Assembly (NCBI GenBank): GCA_964370165.1
Contig: CAYJIG010000039.1
Location: forward strand, 1 to 18,255
DNA length: 18,255 bases
Direction: 5' to 3'
Source of the DNA: JAAYCI01 sp964370165
GTDB lineage: Bacteria > Bacillota > Clostridia > Oscillospirales > Ruminococcaceae
Shown: piece by piece, positions 5,175 through 13,354 of the stretch
Position numbering within the stretch: the stretch's first letter is position 1
Layout: every line of letters starts with the position of its first letter
Position numbers and translations under genes: made by a program
Notes under the pieces: model-generated
Databases searched by the model: none
Seen by the model: the letters and a program-made list of their open reading frames with translations, nothing else
Told to the model about the DNA's origin: nothing

Positions 5175-7014
5175 AAACACCTCCTCCTGTAAATTCTGAC
5201 GCACCACATGCTGAACATTGCTTGTTACACGGCGGTGTAACCTCGGCGGTGCAGGCTTTTTTGTATTCATTTTCTAAAAACTTCGTATCAACACCATAAT
5301 TCATATGGCTCCATGGTGTTACTTCGTTTTGTGGGATACTGCGGTTTGCGTAAAAATATGGAGATATCCCTAGATCATCAAAGGTTTTCATCCATACATC
5401 AAATAAAAACTGATCATCCCAACCGTCAAAACGACATCCGTTTTTATACGCTGCCTCCAGCACATCACACAAACGCCTATCCCCTTTTGCAAACACTGCT
5501 TCCAAGAAACTGATGTTACTGTCGTGATATTTCACCGATATTTTTCGGTTTCCACGCACGCACGAAAGCAGATACGCCTGCTTTTCTTTCAAGGTCTCCA
5601 TGCTATCCTGAGCACACCACTGAAAAGGCGTCATAGGCTTTGGCACAAAACACGCCACACTGATAGACACCTTTACCCCACCGCCCCTACGCTGCGTTTT
5701 GGGCATCTCGTAAAACCAGTCTACCACACGCTGTGCGGTGTCTGTAATACCTTTTATATCTTCCATAGTTTCGGTGGGTAGCCCCATCATGAAATACAGT
5801 TTTACCGAAGTGTACCCCGCCGCAAACGCCATCTTACATGTGCGCTCGATTTCTTCCTCGCTCACGTTTTTGTTTATTACGTCTCTAAGGCGTTGTGTGC
5901 CGGCCTCAGGCGCAAAAGTAAGCCCACTTTTACGCACTTTCGTGATTTTTTCAGCCAAGCTTTGGGTGAAATTATCCACACGAAGGCTGGGTAAAGCCAA
6001 GTTTATATGGTTTGGCAATCCCCACTCATTCATTTTATCTATCAGTTCTTCCAGCTGGTCATGATCAGATGTAGACAAGCTGACAAGGCTGATCTCTTCA
6101 TATCCTGTGTTTTGACATAGGTTTTTACCACATTCGTTTAGCATATCGGCGCTACGCTGGCGCATGGGACGATACAAAAAACCTGCCTGACAAAACCTGC
6201 AACCACGCACACATCCACGCAATACCTCAATTTGGGCCCTGTCATGCACGGCACCCACCATAGGCACCACAAAATCTTCCGGCGGCATAAACTTATCAAA
6301 ATCAGAAAGTAACGCCTTTTTCACAGGCTGCGGTGCGCCGTCCTTTGCCTCGATAGCTTTTATCGTCCCGTCTTGGTTATAGCTCACATCATATAAAGAA
6401 GGTACATACACTCCCGGTATATCACACAAAATACGAAGCAGGTCTTTTTTTGATATGCCGTCTTTTTTTGCTTTATCTACCGCATTACACACCAGCGGCA
6501 TCTGACGCTCGCCTTCACCTAAAAAGAATGCATCAAAAAACTCCGCCAAGGGTTCTGCGTTGCAAGCACACGGACCGCCCGCCACCACCAGCGGTGCATC
6601 TTCTCCACGCTCGCTTGCACGTAAAGGAATTCCGCCTATGTCCAGCATGGCCAAAATGTTCGTATAGCTAAGCTCATATTGCAAGGTAAAGCCTACAATA
6701 TCAAACTGCGCAAGCGAGTCTTTGCTTTCAAGAGTATAAAGTGGTATATTTTCTTTTTTTAGCTCGTCTGCCATATCTACCCACGGCATAAATGCACGCT
6801 CGCACCACACGTTTGGCATATCATTCAGCAAGTCGTATAAAATTTTCATACCAAGATAGCTCATGCCCACTTCATAAGTATCAGGAAAACAAAAAGCAAA
6901 CCTTAAAAGGTTATCTTTTCCTTCTTTAATAATACTGCCGGGCTCACCACCCGTATATCGTCCGGGTTTTTGTACCCTTGCCAGTACTCTTTTAAGCATC
7001 ATGTTATTGTCCAC
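5158..7014 (-). CDS. TIGR03960-family B12-binding-type radical SAM protein
   Basis: About 618 residues in the chosen reading. The N-terminal part (KPGRYTGGEPGSI, then FCFPDTYEVGMSYLGMKILYDLLN) matches the B12-binding-like domain of the family, including VVAGGPCACNAEPLAEFFDAFFLGEGE. The radical SAM domain has C268-x3-C272-x2-C275 (CVRGCRFC), then TFAPEAGTQRLRDVINKN and YFMMGLPTETMEDI. A short Cys-rich tail (CNKQCSACG) closes the protein. The reaction is unknown; relatives act on nucleic acids or small molecules, but that is not transferable. Start: GTG 7014 lies 4 bases after GGAGG, while ATG 7002 is a close alternative; ATG 7077 would overlap the upstream gene by 50 bases and is unlikely. The gene sits between an LtaS-type gene and its usual partner DUF2344, all on one strand with almost no gaps. 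Confidence 0.88.
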   Translation of the reverse strand: MDNNMMLKRVLARVQKPGRYTGGEPGSIIKEGKDNLLRFAFCFPDTYEVGMSYLGMKILYDLLNDMPNVWCERAFMPWVDMADELKKENIPLYTLESKDSLAQFDIVGFTLQYELSYTNILAMLDIGGIPLRASERGEDAPLVVAGGPCACNAEPLAEFFDAFFLGEGERQMPLVCNAVDKAKKDGISKKDLLRILCDIPGVYVPSLYDVSYNQDGTIKAIEAKDGAPQPVKKALLSDFDKFMPPEDFVVPMVGAVHDRAQIEVLRGCVRGCRFCQAGFLYRPMRQRSADMLNECGKNLCQNTGYEEISLVSLSTSDHDQLEELIDKMNEWGLPNHINLALPSLRVDNFTQSLAEKITKVRKSGLTFAPEAGTQRLRDVINKNVSEEEIERTCKMAFAAGYTSVKLYFMMGLPTETMEDIKGITDTAQRVVDWFYEMPKTQRRGGGVKVSISVACFVPKPMTPFQWCAQDSMETLKEKQAYLLSCVRGNRKISVKYHDSNISFLEAVFAKGDRRLCDVLEAAYKNGCRFDGWDDQFLFDVWMKTFDDLGISPYFYANRSIPQNEVTPWSHMNYGVDTKFLENEYKKACTAEVTPPCNKQCSACGASEFTGGGVCVAAP

Positions 7015-7027
7015 ATGTCCTCCAAAC

Positions 7028-8950
7028 TCATTCTTCGTCTTCATCGGGTGCGTAGTTTTCAAGCACTTTATCGCCAAACATATAGTCGTATTGCAAAATA
7101 TAATGCTCGTTTATCAGCTGTGTTTGTTCTTCTGTCATTGTGCTTGTATAAGTGCCGTCGGGATTAATGGTGTTGCCACGTGTGCGACCACGTACCTCGG
7201 TCAATGTACTTGTCAAAAAGTCAAACATCACAGGGGTTTCAAGGCCGTAAAGATTCATTAGTGTCGGAGATATCTGATATGTGGGAAGTGTGCCTAAATC
7301 TACCGAACTATCATCGAAATTACTCCATATTAGCATGGGTGTTTCACGTAGTTTCGGGCTGTTTATATCTCCCGGCTCAATATATCCCGTATTCTCAAAC
7401 AATGTATGTCCGTCGTTCATTGGGTTCATATGATCGCCCCAAAATACCACAATTGTAGGCCTCTCACGTGTGCGAAGATAATCTGTAAGCTTGCCTAAAG
7501 CCGCATCCATCTCACGGATACCTGTGGCGCAGTCTTCCAGCTGGCCTATAGTAGATTCTGATATAGTGTCCGGATACTCTGTCACACGTACCAGCTCATC
7601 TTCCGGATAATTTAACGGGTCATACGTTGTGTGGTTTTGCATGGTAACGGCATGAATAAACATCGGGCCGTTATCTTCACCTTTTTCTATCTCTTCTATT
7701 ATCCTGTCCACCATGGCATTGTCTGAAATAAAGCCACGCCGCAATTCCGGATCCACAAAATCTTCTGAAGAAATAAACTCGTCTATACCAAGTTTTGGGT
7801 ATGCATCGATACGATTCCAAAACTTTTCTCCATATCCATGTATGGCAGTGGTTTGGTAGTCTTTTGTGCTTTTTAAATACTGTGGCAAAGAAAACATGTC
7901 ACTTGACATATACTGCTGATACGGCTTAGATCCTGCGGGTAGCATCTCCATTGAAAAACCTGTCAGCGCCTCAAACTCCACGTCGCACGTGCCACCGCCA
8001 AAACTAGGCGTAAACGCCGTACCGTAAGCACCTTCTTGCATTAATGCATCGTAGTTTGCCATCACCGGCTGATCATAAGATATCCCCTCAAGCACTCTTA
8101 CATCCCAAAAACTTTCCGCCATTAAAAATATAATATCAGGATCTTGGCTAAGCTCGCCACCTGCCCCTGCATATGAATTTTCGTAAAACACACCGGGTGG
8201 TTGCTCGGCTATCTCTTCAGCAATAGCCAGCGCTGCATCTCCGCTATAGTTTTGAGGCACCTCAATATCAAGCATACGTAAATTGGTCATAAAGCCTGTG
8301 ATAAGCCCATGTGTGCGATAATATCTATCCTGCATCCATGGATCTTCAATAATGCCAAGTTTTGTCGATACATCTTTTGACAAAAACACACCCATAAACA
8401 AAGCAATTAAACAACATAAGGCGGCGGCCGACGATACCATGCGGATTGTTATACCTTTTTTACCCGTTTTCCTGTGTGGGATTTTTACATAAACTCCGAA
8501 AAGTGTCATTAAAACAACAATGCCAATGCTGACCCATATCGATACCGGAATTTCCAGCTGTAAGCTGCTGCTGATACCCATCATATCTTTTATCTGAAAA
8601 AGATCCCACGGTAGCAGTGGCTCGCCTCGCAGCGCAAGCTTGTAATAAGTCACCGATGCCGGCACAATTCCGAACACGCTTACAACTAACACCGCCACAA
8701 AATGAAAACCCACCAGCTGGCTAATAATCACATATAAAAACAGTAATAGCAAATAACCCAGAAAGAATCCAAAAAATTTCGTTCCAAGCAGTTGCCAAAA
8801 ACCTGTGCCATAATCGTTACCCTCAAGTGTGCCGCGCACCACCCATTCAAGGCATATCAGCACTATCGCCGGTACAATCACTGTAATTAAAATATTTAAA
8901 AACGTGCTTTTTCTGCTAAATAATATCTGCACAATATTTTTAGAACGCAT
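7028..8950 (-). CDS. LtaS-type membrane phosphoglycerol transferase/sulfatase-fold protein
   Basis: This 640-residue membrane enzyme resembles lipoteichoic acid synthase, which moves glycerol phosphate from phosphatidylglycerol to a glycolipid or other envelope acceptor. Five hydrophobic helices occupy roughly 17-37, 58-78, 82-103, 135-157 and 170-190, followed by an extracellular alkaline-phosphatase-fold domain from about 268. Visible metal and active-site residues are E279 (IFLMAESFWD), candidate nucleophile T321 (FGGGTCDVEFEALTG), H440 (TMQNHTTY), and D506-H507 (FWGDHMNP), matching the LtaS pattern. ATG 8950 is chosen because GAAAGGA lies 5-6 bases upstream; ATG 9013 would add a 21-residue Lys/Arg-rich stretch with no good binding site. 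A promoter at 9062-9090 starts the operon. The true substrate could be lipoteichoic acid or another phosphoglycerol-modified polymer. Confidence 0.87.
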   Translation of the reverse strand: MRSKNIVQILFSRKSTFLNILITVIVPAIVLICLEWVVRGTLEGNDYGTGFWQLLGTKFFGFFLGYLLLLFLYVIISQLVGFHFVAVLVVSVFGIVPASVTYYKLALRGEPLLPWDLFQIKDMMGISSSLQLEIPVSIWVSIGIVVLMTLFGVYVKIPHRKTGKKGITIRMVSSAAALCCLIALFMGVFLSKDVSTKLGIIEDPWMQDRYYRTHGLITGFMTNLRMLDIEVPQNYSGDAALAIAEEIAEQPPGVFYENSYAGAGGELSQDPDIIFLMAESFWDVRVLEGISYDQPVMANYDALMQEGAYGTAFTPSFGGGTCDVEFEALTGFSMEMLPAGSKPYQQYMSSDMFSLPQYLKSTKDYQTTAIHGYGEKFWNRIDAYPKLGIDEFISSEDFVDPELRRGFISDNAMVDRIIEEIEKGEDNGPMFIHAVTMQNHTTYDPLNYPEDELVRVTEYPDTISESTIGQLEDCATGIREMDAALGKLTDYLRTRERPTIVVFWGDHMNPMNDGHTLFENTGYIEPGDINSPKLRETPMLIWSNFDDSSVDLGTLPTYQISPTLMNLYGLETPVMFDFLTSTLTEVRGRTRGNTINPDGTYTSTMTEEQTQLINEHYILQYDYMFGDKVLENYAPDEDEE

Positions 8951-9061
8951 TATTTTCCTTTCAGGCCCGTTTTTTCCTACTTTTTTCCGCTTTTTTGAAA
9001 AAAAGCTTGGCAAAAAACTTTAAATAAAAATAAACTTCGTGTAATTAAAACAACAAAACTA

Positions 9062-9090
9062 ATTATATCTACTTTCACATAAAAAAACAA
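9062..9090 (-). promoter_or_regulatory. Promoter of the LtaS-type/radical SAM/DUF2344 operon
   Basis: On the minus strand, TTGTTT (9085-9090) and a perfect TATAAT (9062-9067) are separated by 17 bases, about 110 bases before the ATG at 8950. The -35 box is only partly consensus. The 252-base gap between the divergent genes (8951-9202) is very AT-rich and otherwise holds only the promoter elements of both. Confidence 0.55.
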
Positions 9091-9162
9091 TCAAAGTTTT
9101 TTAACTGTTATTAAATTTTTATTTTTGACATTAGATTATTTCCCAAATTGATATAAATCATG

Positions 9163-9168
9163 TATAAT
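9163..9168 (+). promoter_or_regulatory. -10 box of the HAD phosphatase gene
   Basis: A perfect TATAAT preceded directly by TG lies 35 bases before the ATG at 9203. No good -35 box is at the right distance (TTGACA at 9125-9130 is too far away), so the promoter assignment is tentative. Confidence 0.4.
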
Positions 9169-9202
9169 AAACAAAACAAATGTAAAAAGCAGGTGACTAT
9201 AA

Positions 9203-9811
9203 ATGTATCGCAATATATTATTTGATATTGGTGGCGTGGTGGTAAACTATAGCCCAAAAGATTTCCTTGTGGATAGGTTTTACCATGAACGTACAGAAAA
9301 ACGACTATATGACGCAGTGTTTGGTAGCCATGAGTGGAAAATGTTGGATAATGGTACCATTACATGGGAAGATGCTTGTGAGATTTTCATAAAGCGTGGC
9401 CAAAACCGCGGCATGGCATTTGAGATGCAAACCGTTTTAGATGAATGGACAGATATGCTAACCACACGCAATGCCACCGTCGCATTGATGCGAACCTTTA
9501 AAAACAGGGGCTTAAATTTATACTATCTCTCAAACATGTCAAAAGAAGTCCACGAGTTTTTACAAAACAGAAAGTTTTGGCCCTTATTTGAAGGCGGTAT
9601 CTTCTCCTACGAGGTGGGTATATCAAAACCGGATGTGGAAATTTTTAACTTAACGCTTAAAAAATACAACCTCGATCCCGGCGAGACAATTTTTATTGAC
9701 GATGTGCGTGAAAACGCTTCAGCCGCATTCGAAGCCGGCATCACCGGCATACCGTTTACTAATGTAAAGAACTTATGTAAAATGCTGGTTACCTATGGCG
9801 TAGAAATATAA
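9203..9811 (+). CDS. HAD-superfamily phosphatase, YihX-like
   Basis: A 202-residue soluble HAD-IA hydrolase, probably a small-molecule phosphatase. Motif I is FDIGGVVV with nucleophile D8; motif II is S110-N111 (YYLSNMS); motif III is K142 (GISKPD); motif IV is D166-D167 (FIDDVRENA). A helical cap covers about 17-90. The usual acid/base Asp two residues after the nucleophile is Gly (D8-I-G10), a substitution shared with Escherichia coli YihX (glucose-1-phosphate phosphatase) and relatives, so it is a family trait and not damage. Start: AGCAGGTGACTATAA precedes the ATG, with a weak AGGTG ribosome binding site. The gene stands alone on the plus strand between two minus-strand operons and is followed by its own hairpin terminator, so it is likely monocistronic. 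The substrate cannot be told from sequence. Confidence 0.85.
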   Translation: MYRNILFDIGGVVVNYSPKDFLVDRFYHERTEKRLYDAVFGSHEWKMLDNGTITWEDACEIFIKRGQNRGMAFEMQTVLDEWTDMLTTRNATVALMRTFKNRGLNLYYLSNMSKEVHEFLQNRKFWPLFEGGIFSYEVGISKPDVEIFNLTLKKYNLDPGETIFIDDVRENASAAFEAGITGIPFTNVKNLCKMLVTYGVEI

Positions 9812-9847
9812 TATTAATGCGCATATATAATCACTACAGACAATATG

Positions 9848-9904
9848 AACCGACCTTCATTCGCCAGCCTTTAGGCACAGCGTTTAAGGTCGGTTTATTT
9901 GTTT
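9848..9904 (+). terminator. Terminator after the HAD gene, with branched loop
   Basis: AACCGACCTT (9848-9857) pairs perfectly with AAGGTCGGTT (9886-9895), followed by TTATTTGTTTT. The 28-base loop itself holds a small GCCT/AGGC hairpin. Only the plus-strand direction has a T-tract. Confidence 0.65.
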
Positions 9905-10125
9905 TATCTCCATGATTTTTTCAATGTATAATATGACATACATACTTGTGGAAAAAAGCCAATTATGAACGATGTGTAAACAAAAATTGTTTTTTGAATA
10001 TATACATTTTCAACCAAATAAACAAGTTTTCAACCATGGATATAGTGAATTTTCGTCATTTCCTACACGTAATGTTGGTAAAAAATGTGGGATTTCACAA
10101 GAAACCTACATATTACTGTTGAAAA
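9905..10125. other. Gene-free interval with short repeats, 3' of mutS2
   Basis: No convincing gene. Visible features are a -10-like TATAAT (9927-9932) without a good -35 box, two direct copies of TTTTCAACC (10007-10015 and 10027-10035) exactly 20 bases apart, and the inverted form GTTGAAAA (10118-10125) beside the mutS2 stop. A weak minus-strand hairpin, TGTG/CACA followed by six T residues (about 10080-10099), could end the mutS2 transcript. Confidence 0.35.
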
Positions 10126-12534
10126 CTACTTTAATTCCACAACTGTCACGCCATCTTCGCCTTCGCCATATTTTCCCAAACGATAATTTTTCACATGTTT
10201 ATGTCCTTTAAGATGCTGGGTAATGGCGGCGCGCAAAGCTCCGGTTCCTCGCCCGTGAATGATATACACTGTGCCCATTTTATTCATGATGGAAGCATCC
10301 AAAAACATATCGGTTTCAAACAATGCTTCTTCCACTGTTTTTCCAAGCAAGTTTATCTCAGACTGTGCCCCGCGCTGGTTTAGTGGCGTGGAATTTTGTG
10401 TAGTGGTCTGGCCACCTTTACCTTTTTTGCGATATTTGGGCTGTGCCTTGTCTATTTTCGGCATGACAGACAAATCTTCAACGGCATATTTTGCACGTAT
10501 TGCACCAATACGAAGTTCTGCTTTGCCGGATTTATCCGGAAGTTTTGTGATAGTGGCCGACTTTTCAAGTTCCGGCACCCACACTTCTTGCCCAACAACC
10601 ACACTTTCCAGTGGTATAAACTCTATCGGCGCACTTACCTCGCCGTCTTTTGCTTTCTGCATCAAACCTTTTGCGTCTTGACGTATTATCTGCCTGGCAC
10701 GCTGAGCTTTCTGTGCGTTTGCGACACGTTTATCTTTCTCAAGACGTTTCATCTCATCCACAAGCTCGTATGCAGTATTCTGCACATCGTCTGCCAACGC
10801 TTTTGCCGCACGTCTTGCCGCATCAAGTTCGTTTTGGCCTTGCTGTATCAGCTCGTCTCTTTTCTTTTTTGCTATTTCCAGTTGGTTATCGGCAGCATAT
10901 CTCAGTTCTTTCAGTTCTTCTTCCTGCTTTTGATATTCAAGCTTTAAATCTTCCAGTTGACTCAGCACCACTTCAAACCGTCGCTGTTCGCTGGATAAAT
11001 GTCCTTTAGCTTTTTCTATCACCGATGCCGAAAGGCCCAGCCTCTCACCGATTAAAAACGCATTGCTACGTCCGGGCACACCCATAATAAGCCTATATGT
11101 AGGGCGCAAAGTTTCAATATCAAACTCGCTTCCGGCGTTTTGCACACCTTTTGTGTCAAGCGCAAACAGTTTCAGCTCGGCATAGTGAGTGGTTCCCATC
11201 ACCAGCGCCTTTGCCTCTCGCAGGTGCTCTATGATGGACACCGCCAGCGCCGCACCTTCGGCGGGGTCTGTCCCGGCACCCAGCTCGTCCAAAAGCACAA
11301 GTGATTTATCATTCACACATGTTAAAATCTCGGTGATGTTTTTAATATGCGCTGAAAATGTAGACAGGCTTTGTTCTATGCTTTGTTCGTCGCCGATATC
11401 CACTAAAATATCTTTAAATACACATACGGATGAATCGTCTGCCGCAGGAATAAGATACCCCATCTGCGCCATGGCCGACAGCAGTCCTGCTGTTTTCAGG
11501 CTAACGGTCTTACCGCCGGTGTTTGGTCCCGTGATGATAAGTGTGTCATATTCTTCACCAAGGCTGATATCCACCGGCACCGCCTCATCCGGATTAAGTA
11601 AAGGATGACGAGCCTTATTCAAGAAAAAGCACTGTGCATCGTTTACTTTAGGGCATATCGCACGCATCGAAAGGCCAAGCGCTGCTTTTGCAATTCGGAT
11701 ATCAATCTCAAGCATTGCGTCCCATGAAGCTTCAAAAAGTGGGGCTATATCAGCAACATTTGCGCTGAATTCACTCAAGATGCGGTCCATCTCGGCTTGC
11801 TCAGCAGATTTAAGTTGCATAATTTTAGCGTTTTGTTCCACCACAGCGGCGGGTTCCACAAACAGTGTTCCTCCCGTTTGTGACACATCGTGGATAACAC
11901 CCGGAATCTCACTGCGTGCTTCGGACTTTACCGGCACAACATACCTTCCGTTACGGATCGACACCAGCGCCTCTTGCAAATGGTTTGCATTTCCGGGATT
12001 TTTCACCACTGCATCCAGCTTGTCCCTGATAGCGTTTTCCTCACTGCGAATTTTCCTGCGCAATGTATACAGCTCGTCGCTGGCCGTATCAGCCATTTCG
12101 GTGTCGGATAATATCGCCTCGGTGATACTTTTATGCAAATGCGGCTGTGGTGTTATTGAAAAAAACAAATCATCCATTTGAGTAGAATTTTGTGTAGTTT
12201 CGTCTATTCTGTCGGCAAACCAGTTGTTCAGCGTGTTAAAATTATAAAGCGCAGTGGCTACATTCAGCAGCTCTGCCATGCTTAATATGCCACCTTTTAC
12301 CGCACGCAACACCGCCATGTCGGCCTCAAAACAAGAAGATATCCGAGGCGTACCGTTTGTGAGCAAAATTTTAGCTATGACATCTGTTTGTCCCAACAAG
12401 TACCTTACATGAGAAGGCTCTGTAAGCGGTATTTCAACCTGCATACGTGTTTTTGCCTCGGGACATACCGCACGCTCAATAGCCATTGCAACTATTTTAT
12501 CCAGCTCTAAATTCAAAAGATGTTTTCTGTCCAT
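10126..12534 (-). CDS. mutS2: MutS2 ATPase with C-terminal Smr domain
   Basis: An 802-residue MutS homologue without the mismatch-recognition domain. In Bacillus it acts on collided ribosomes and in other bacteria it suppresses recombination. Residues about 1-320 form the core/lever region; the ATPase has Walker A GPNTGGKT (336-343) and Walker B SLVLLDELGAGTD (411-423); a long charged coiled coil follows at about 510-620 (LEDLKLEYQKQEEELKELR and onward); a KOW-like segment (VVVGQEVWVPELEKSATITKLP) is near 650; the Smr domain occupies about 725-802 with HGRGTGALR (from H760). The LDLR/LDLH motif that normally opens the Smr domain is INLLG here (727-731), lacking the acidic residue. AAGGAAG precedes the ATG. 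The gene follows recO at 79 bases on the same strand and is probably the last gene of the phoH-recO block. Confidence 0.95.
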   Translation of the reverse strand: MDRKHLLNLELDKIVAMAIERAVCPEAKTRMQVEIPLTEPSHVRYLLGQTDVIAKILLTNGTPRISSCFEADMAVLRAVKGGILSMAELLNVATALYNFNTLNNWFADRIDETTQNSTQMDDLFFSITPQPHLHKSITEAILSDTEMADTASDELYTLRRKIRSEENAIRDKLDAVVKNPGNANHLQEALVSIRNGRYVVPVKSEARSEIPGVIHDVSQTGGTLFVEPAAVVEQNAKIMQLKSAEQAEMDRILSEFSANVADIAPLFEASWDAMLEIDIRIAKAALGLSMRAICPKVNDAQCFFLNKARHPLLNPDEAVPVDISLGEEYDTLIITGPNTGGKTVSLKTAGLLSAMAQMGYLIPAADDSSVCVFKDILVDIGDEQSIEQSLSTFSAHIKNITEILTCVNDKSLVLLDELGAGTDPAEGAALAVSIIEHLREAKALVMGTTHYAELKLFALDTKGVQNAGSEFDIETLRPTYRLIMGVPGRSNAFLIGERLGLSASVIEKAKGHLSSEQRRFEVVLSQLEDLKLEYQKQEEELKELRYAADNQLEIAKKKRDELIQQGQNELDAARRAAKALADDVQNTAYELVDEMKRLEKDKRVANAQKAQRARQIIRQDAKGLMQKAKDGEVSAPIEFIPLESVVVGQEVWVPELEKSATITKLPDKSGKAELRIGAIRAKYAVEDLSVMPKIDKAQPKYRKKGKGGQTTTQNSTPLNQRGAQSEINLLGKTVEEALFETDMFLDASIMNKMGTVYIIHGRGTGALRAAITQHLKGHKHVKNYRLGKYGEGEDGVTVVELK

Positions 12535-12613
12535 ATTACTTCCTTATTTACTTCTTTTCACAAGCTATTATTTGCTATGAAACAAATCATAATGTAGCTT
12601 CAAATACAAGATA

Positions 12614-13354
12614 TTATAATACACTTTGCAAGAATGGCAAAGTTTTTGGTGCATAATCTGTGTGCTCTAGTAAATATCCCTCGGCTATTCGTGACAGCGA
12701 CAAAAGGCTATCGCCTTTAAGTGTAAAGTCAAAAACCTTGCCAGTATCACTTAGCACAATATAGCGCAGTGCCAAAAGTGTAACAGGGCCTATGTTCACA
12801 AGCAGTCCTCGTTCCTCTGTGCAATCTCCACACAGTAAAAAACCTTCCGATGTATCGAAAAGAAAATCTCCCCCATCGTATTTTCCGCACGACCTACAGG
12901 CCAGCACATCCGGCATATATCCACTTTCGGCCATGGCGCGAAGCTCGAACACTGTTTTCACCACTCGAGCGTCTCGCCTGCCTTGGCTTAGCATATATAG
13001 GCAGTTCAGCGTCAATTTTAGTAGCCTTGCGCCTTCGTCTTCACCGGGCGAAAAAATACGTAAAATTTCCGCCATGTATGCGGCCAAGGCTATCCCCTCG
13101 ATGTTTTCACGCAAGCTAAAAAACACCTCGATAGGCGAAGCTTCATCTACCGAGTACATCTTTTTACCTTGATACAGCGTCCATTCAGAGTAACAATAAA
13201 GCCCCGATGCTGAAAACAAACGACTGCTTGGCCTAAGGCTACCCTTGGCCGACACCGACAATATACCATGGTTTTGGGTAAGTAGCGTCAGGATACGGTC
13301 ATGCTCTCGCACTTTCACCTCGAAAAGCACCAGACCTTTGTCGGTGATTTTCAT
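12614..13354 (-). CDS. recO: DNA repair protein RecO
   Basis: A 246-residue recombination mediator that helps RecR load RecA on single-stranded DNA coated with SSB and anneals complementary strands. The N-terminal OB fold begins with the typical MKITDKGLVLFEVKVREHDRILTLLTQNHGILSVSAKG (1-38). The helical C-terminal domain carries a four-cysteine zinc site: C153, C156 (ACRSCG) and C175, C178 (LLCGDC). The ATG overlaps the era stop as ATGA (13351-13354), so the two are translationally coupled. No separate ribosome binding site of note is visible. Length and motifs are normal for the family. Confidence 0.95.
   Translation of the reverse strand: MKITDKGLVLFEVKVREHDRILTLLTQNHGILSVSAKGSLRPSSRLFSASGLYCYSEWTLYQGKKMYSVDEASPIEVFFSLRENIEGIALAAYMAEILRIFSPGEDEGARLLKLTLNCLYMLSQGRRDARVVKTVFELRAMAESGYMPDVLACRSCGKYDGGDFLFDTSEGFLLCGDCTEERGLLVNIGPVTLLALRYIVLSDTGKVFDFTLKGDSLLSLSRIAEGYLLEHTDYAPKTLPFLQSVL

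Noticed and set aside
4515..5270. DUF2344 start at ATG 5270
   Set aside because: The added residues lie in the upstream coding region in another frame and lack family similarity; the strong ribosome binding site points to 5174 or 5171.
9972..10211. 79-residue plus-strand frame
   Set aside because: It has no ribosome binding site and its end runs antisense into mutS2; composition is not protein-like.
10396..10947. 183-residue plus-strand frame antisense to mutS2
   Set aside because: Cys/Phe-rich mirror of the coiled-coil coding region; MutS2 on the other strand is unmistakable.
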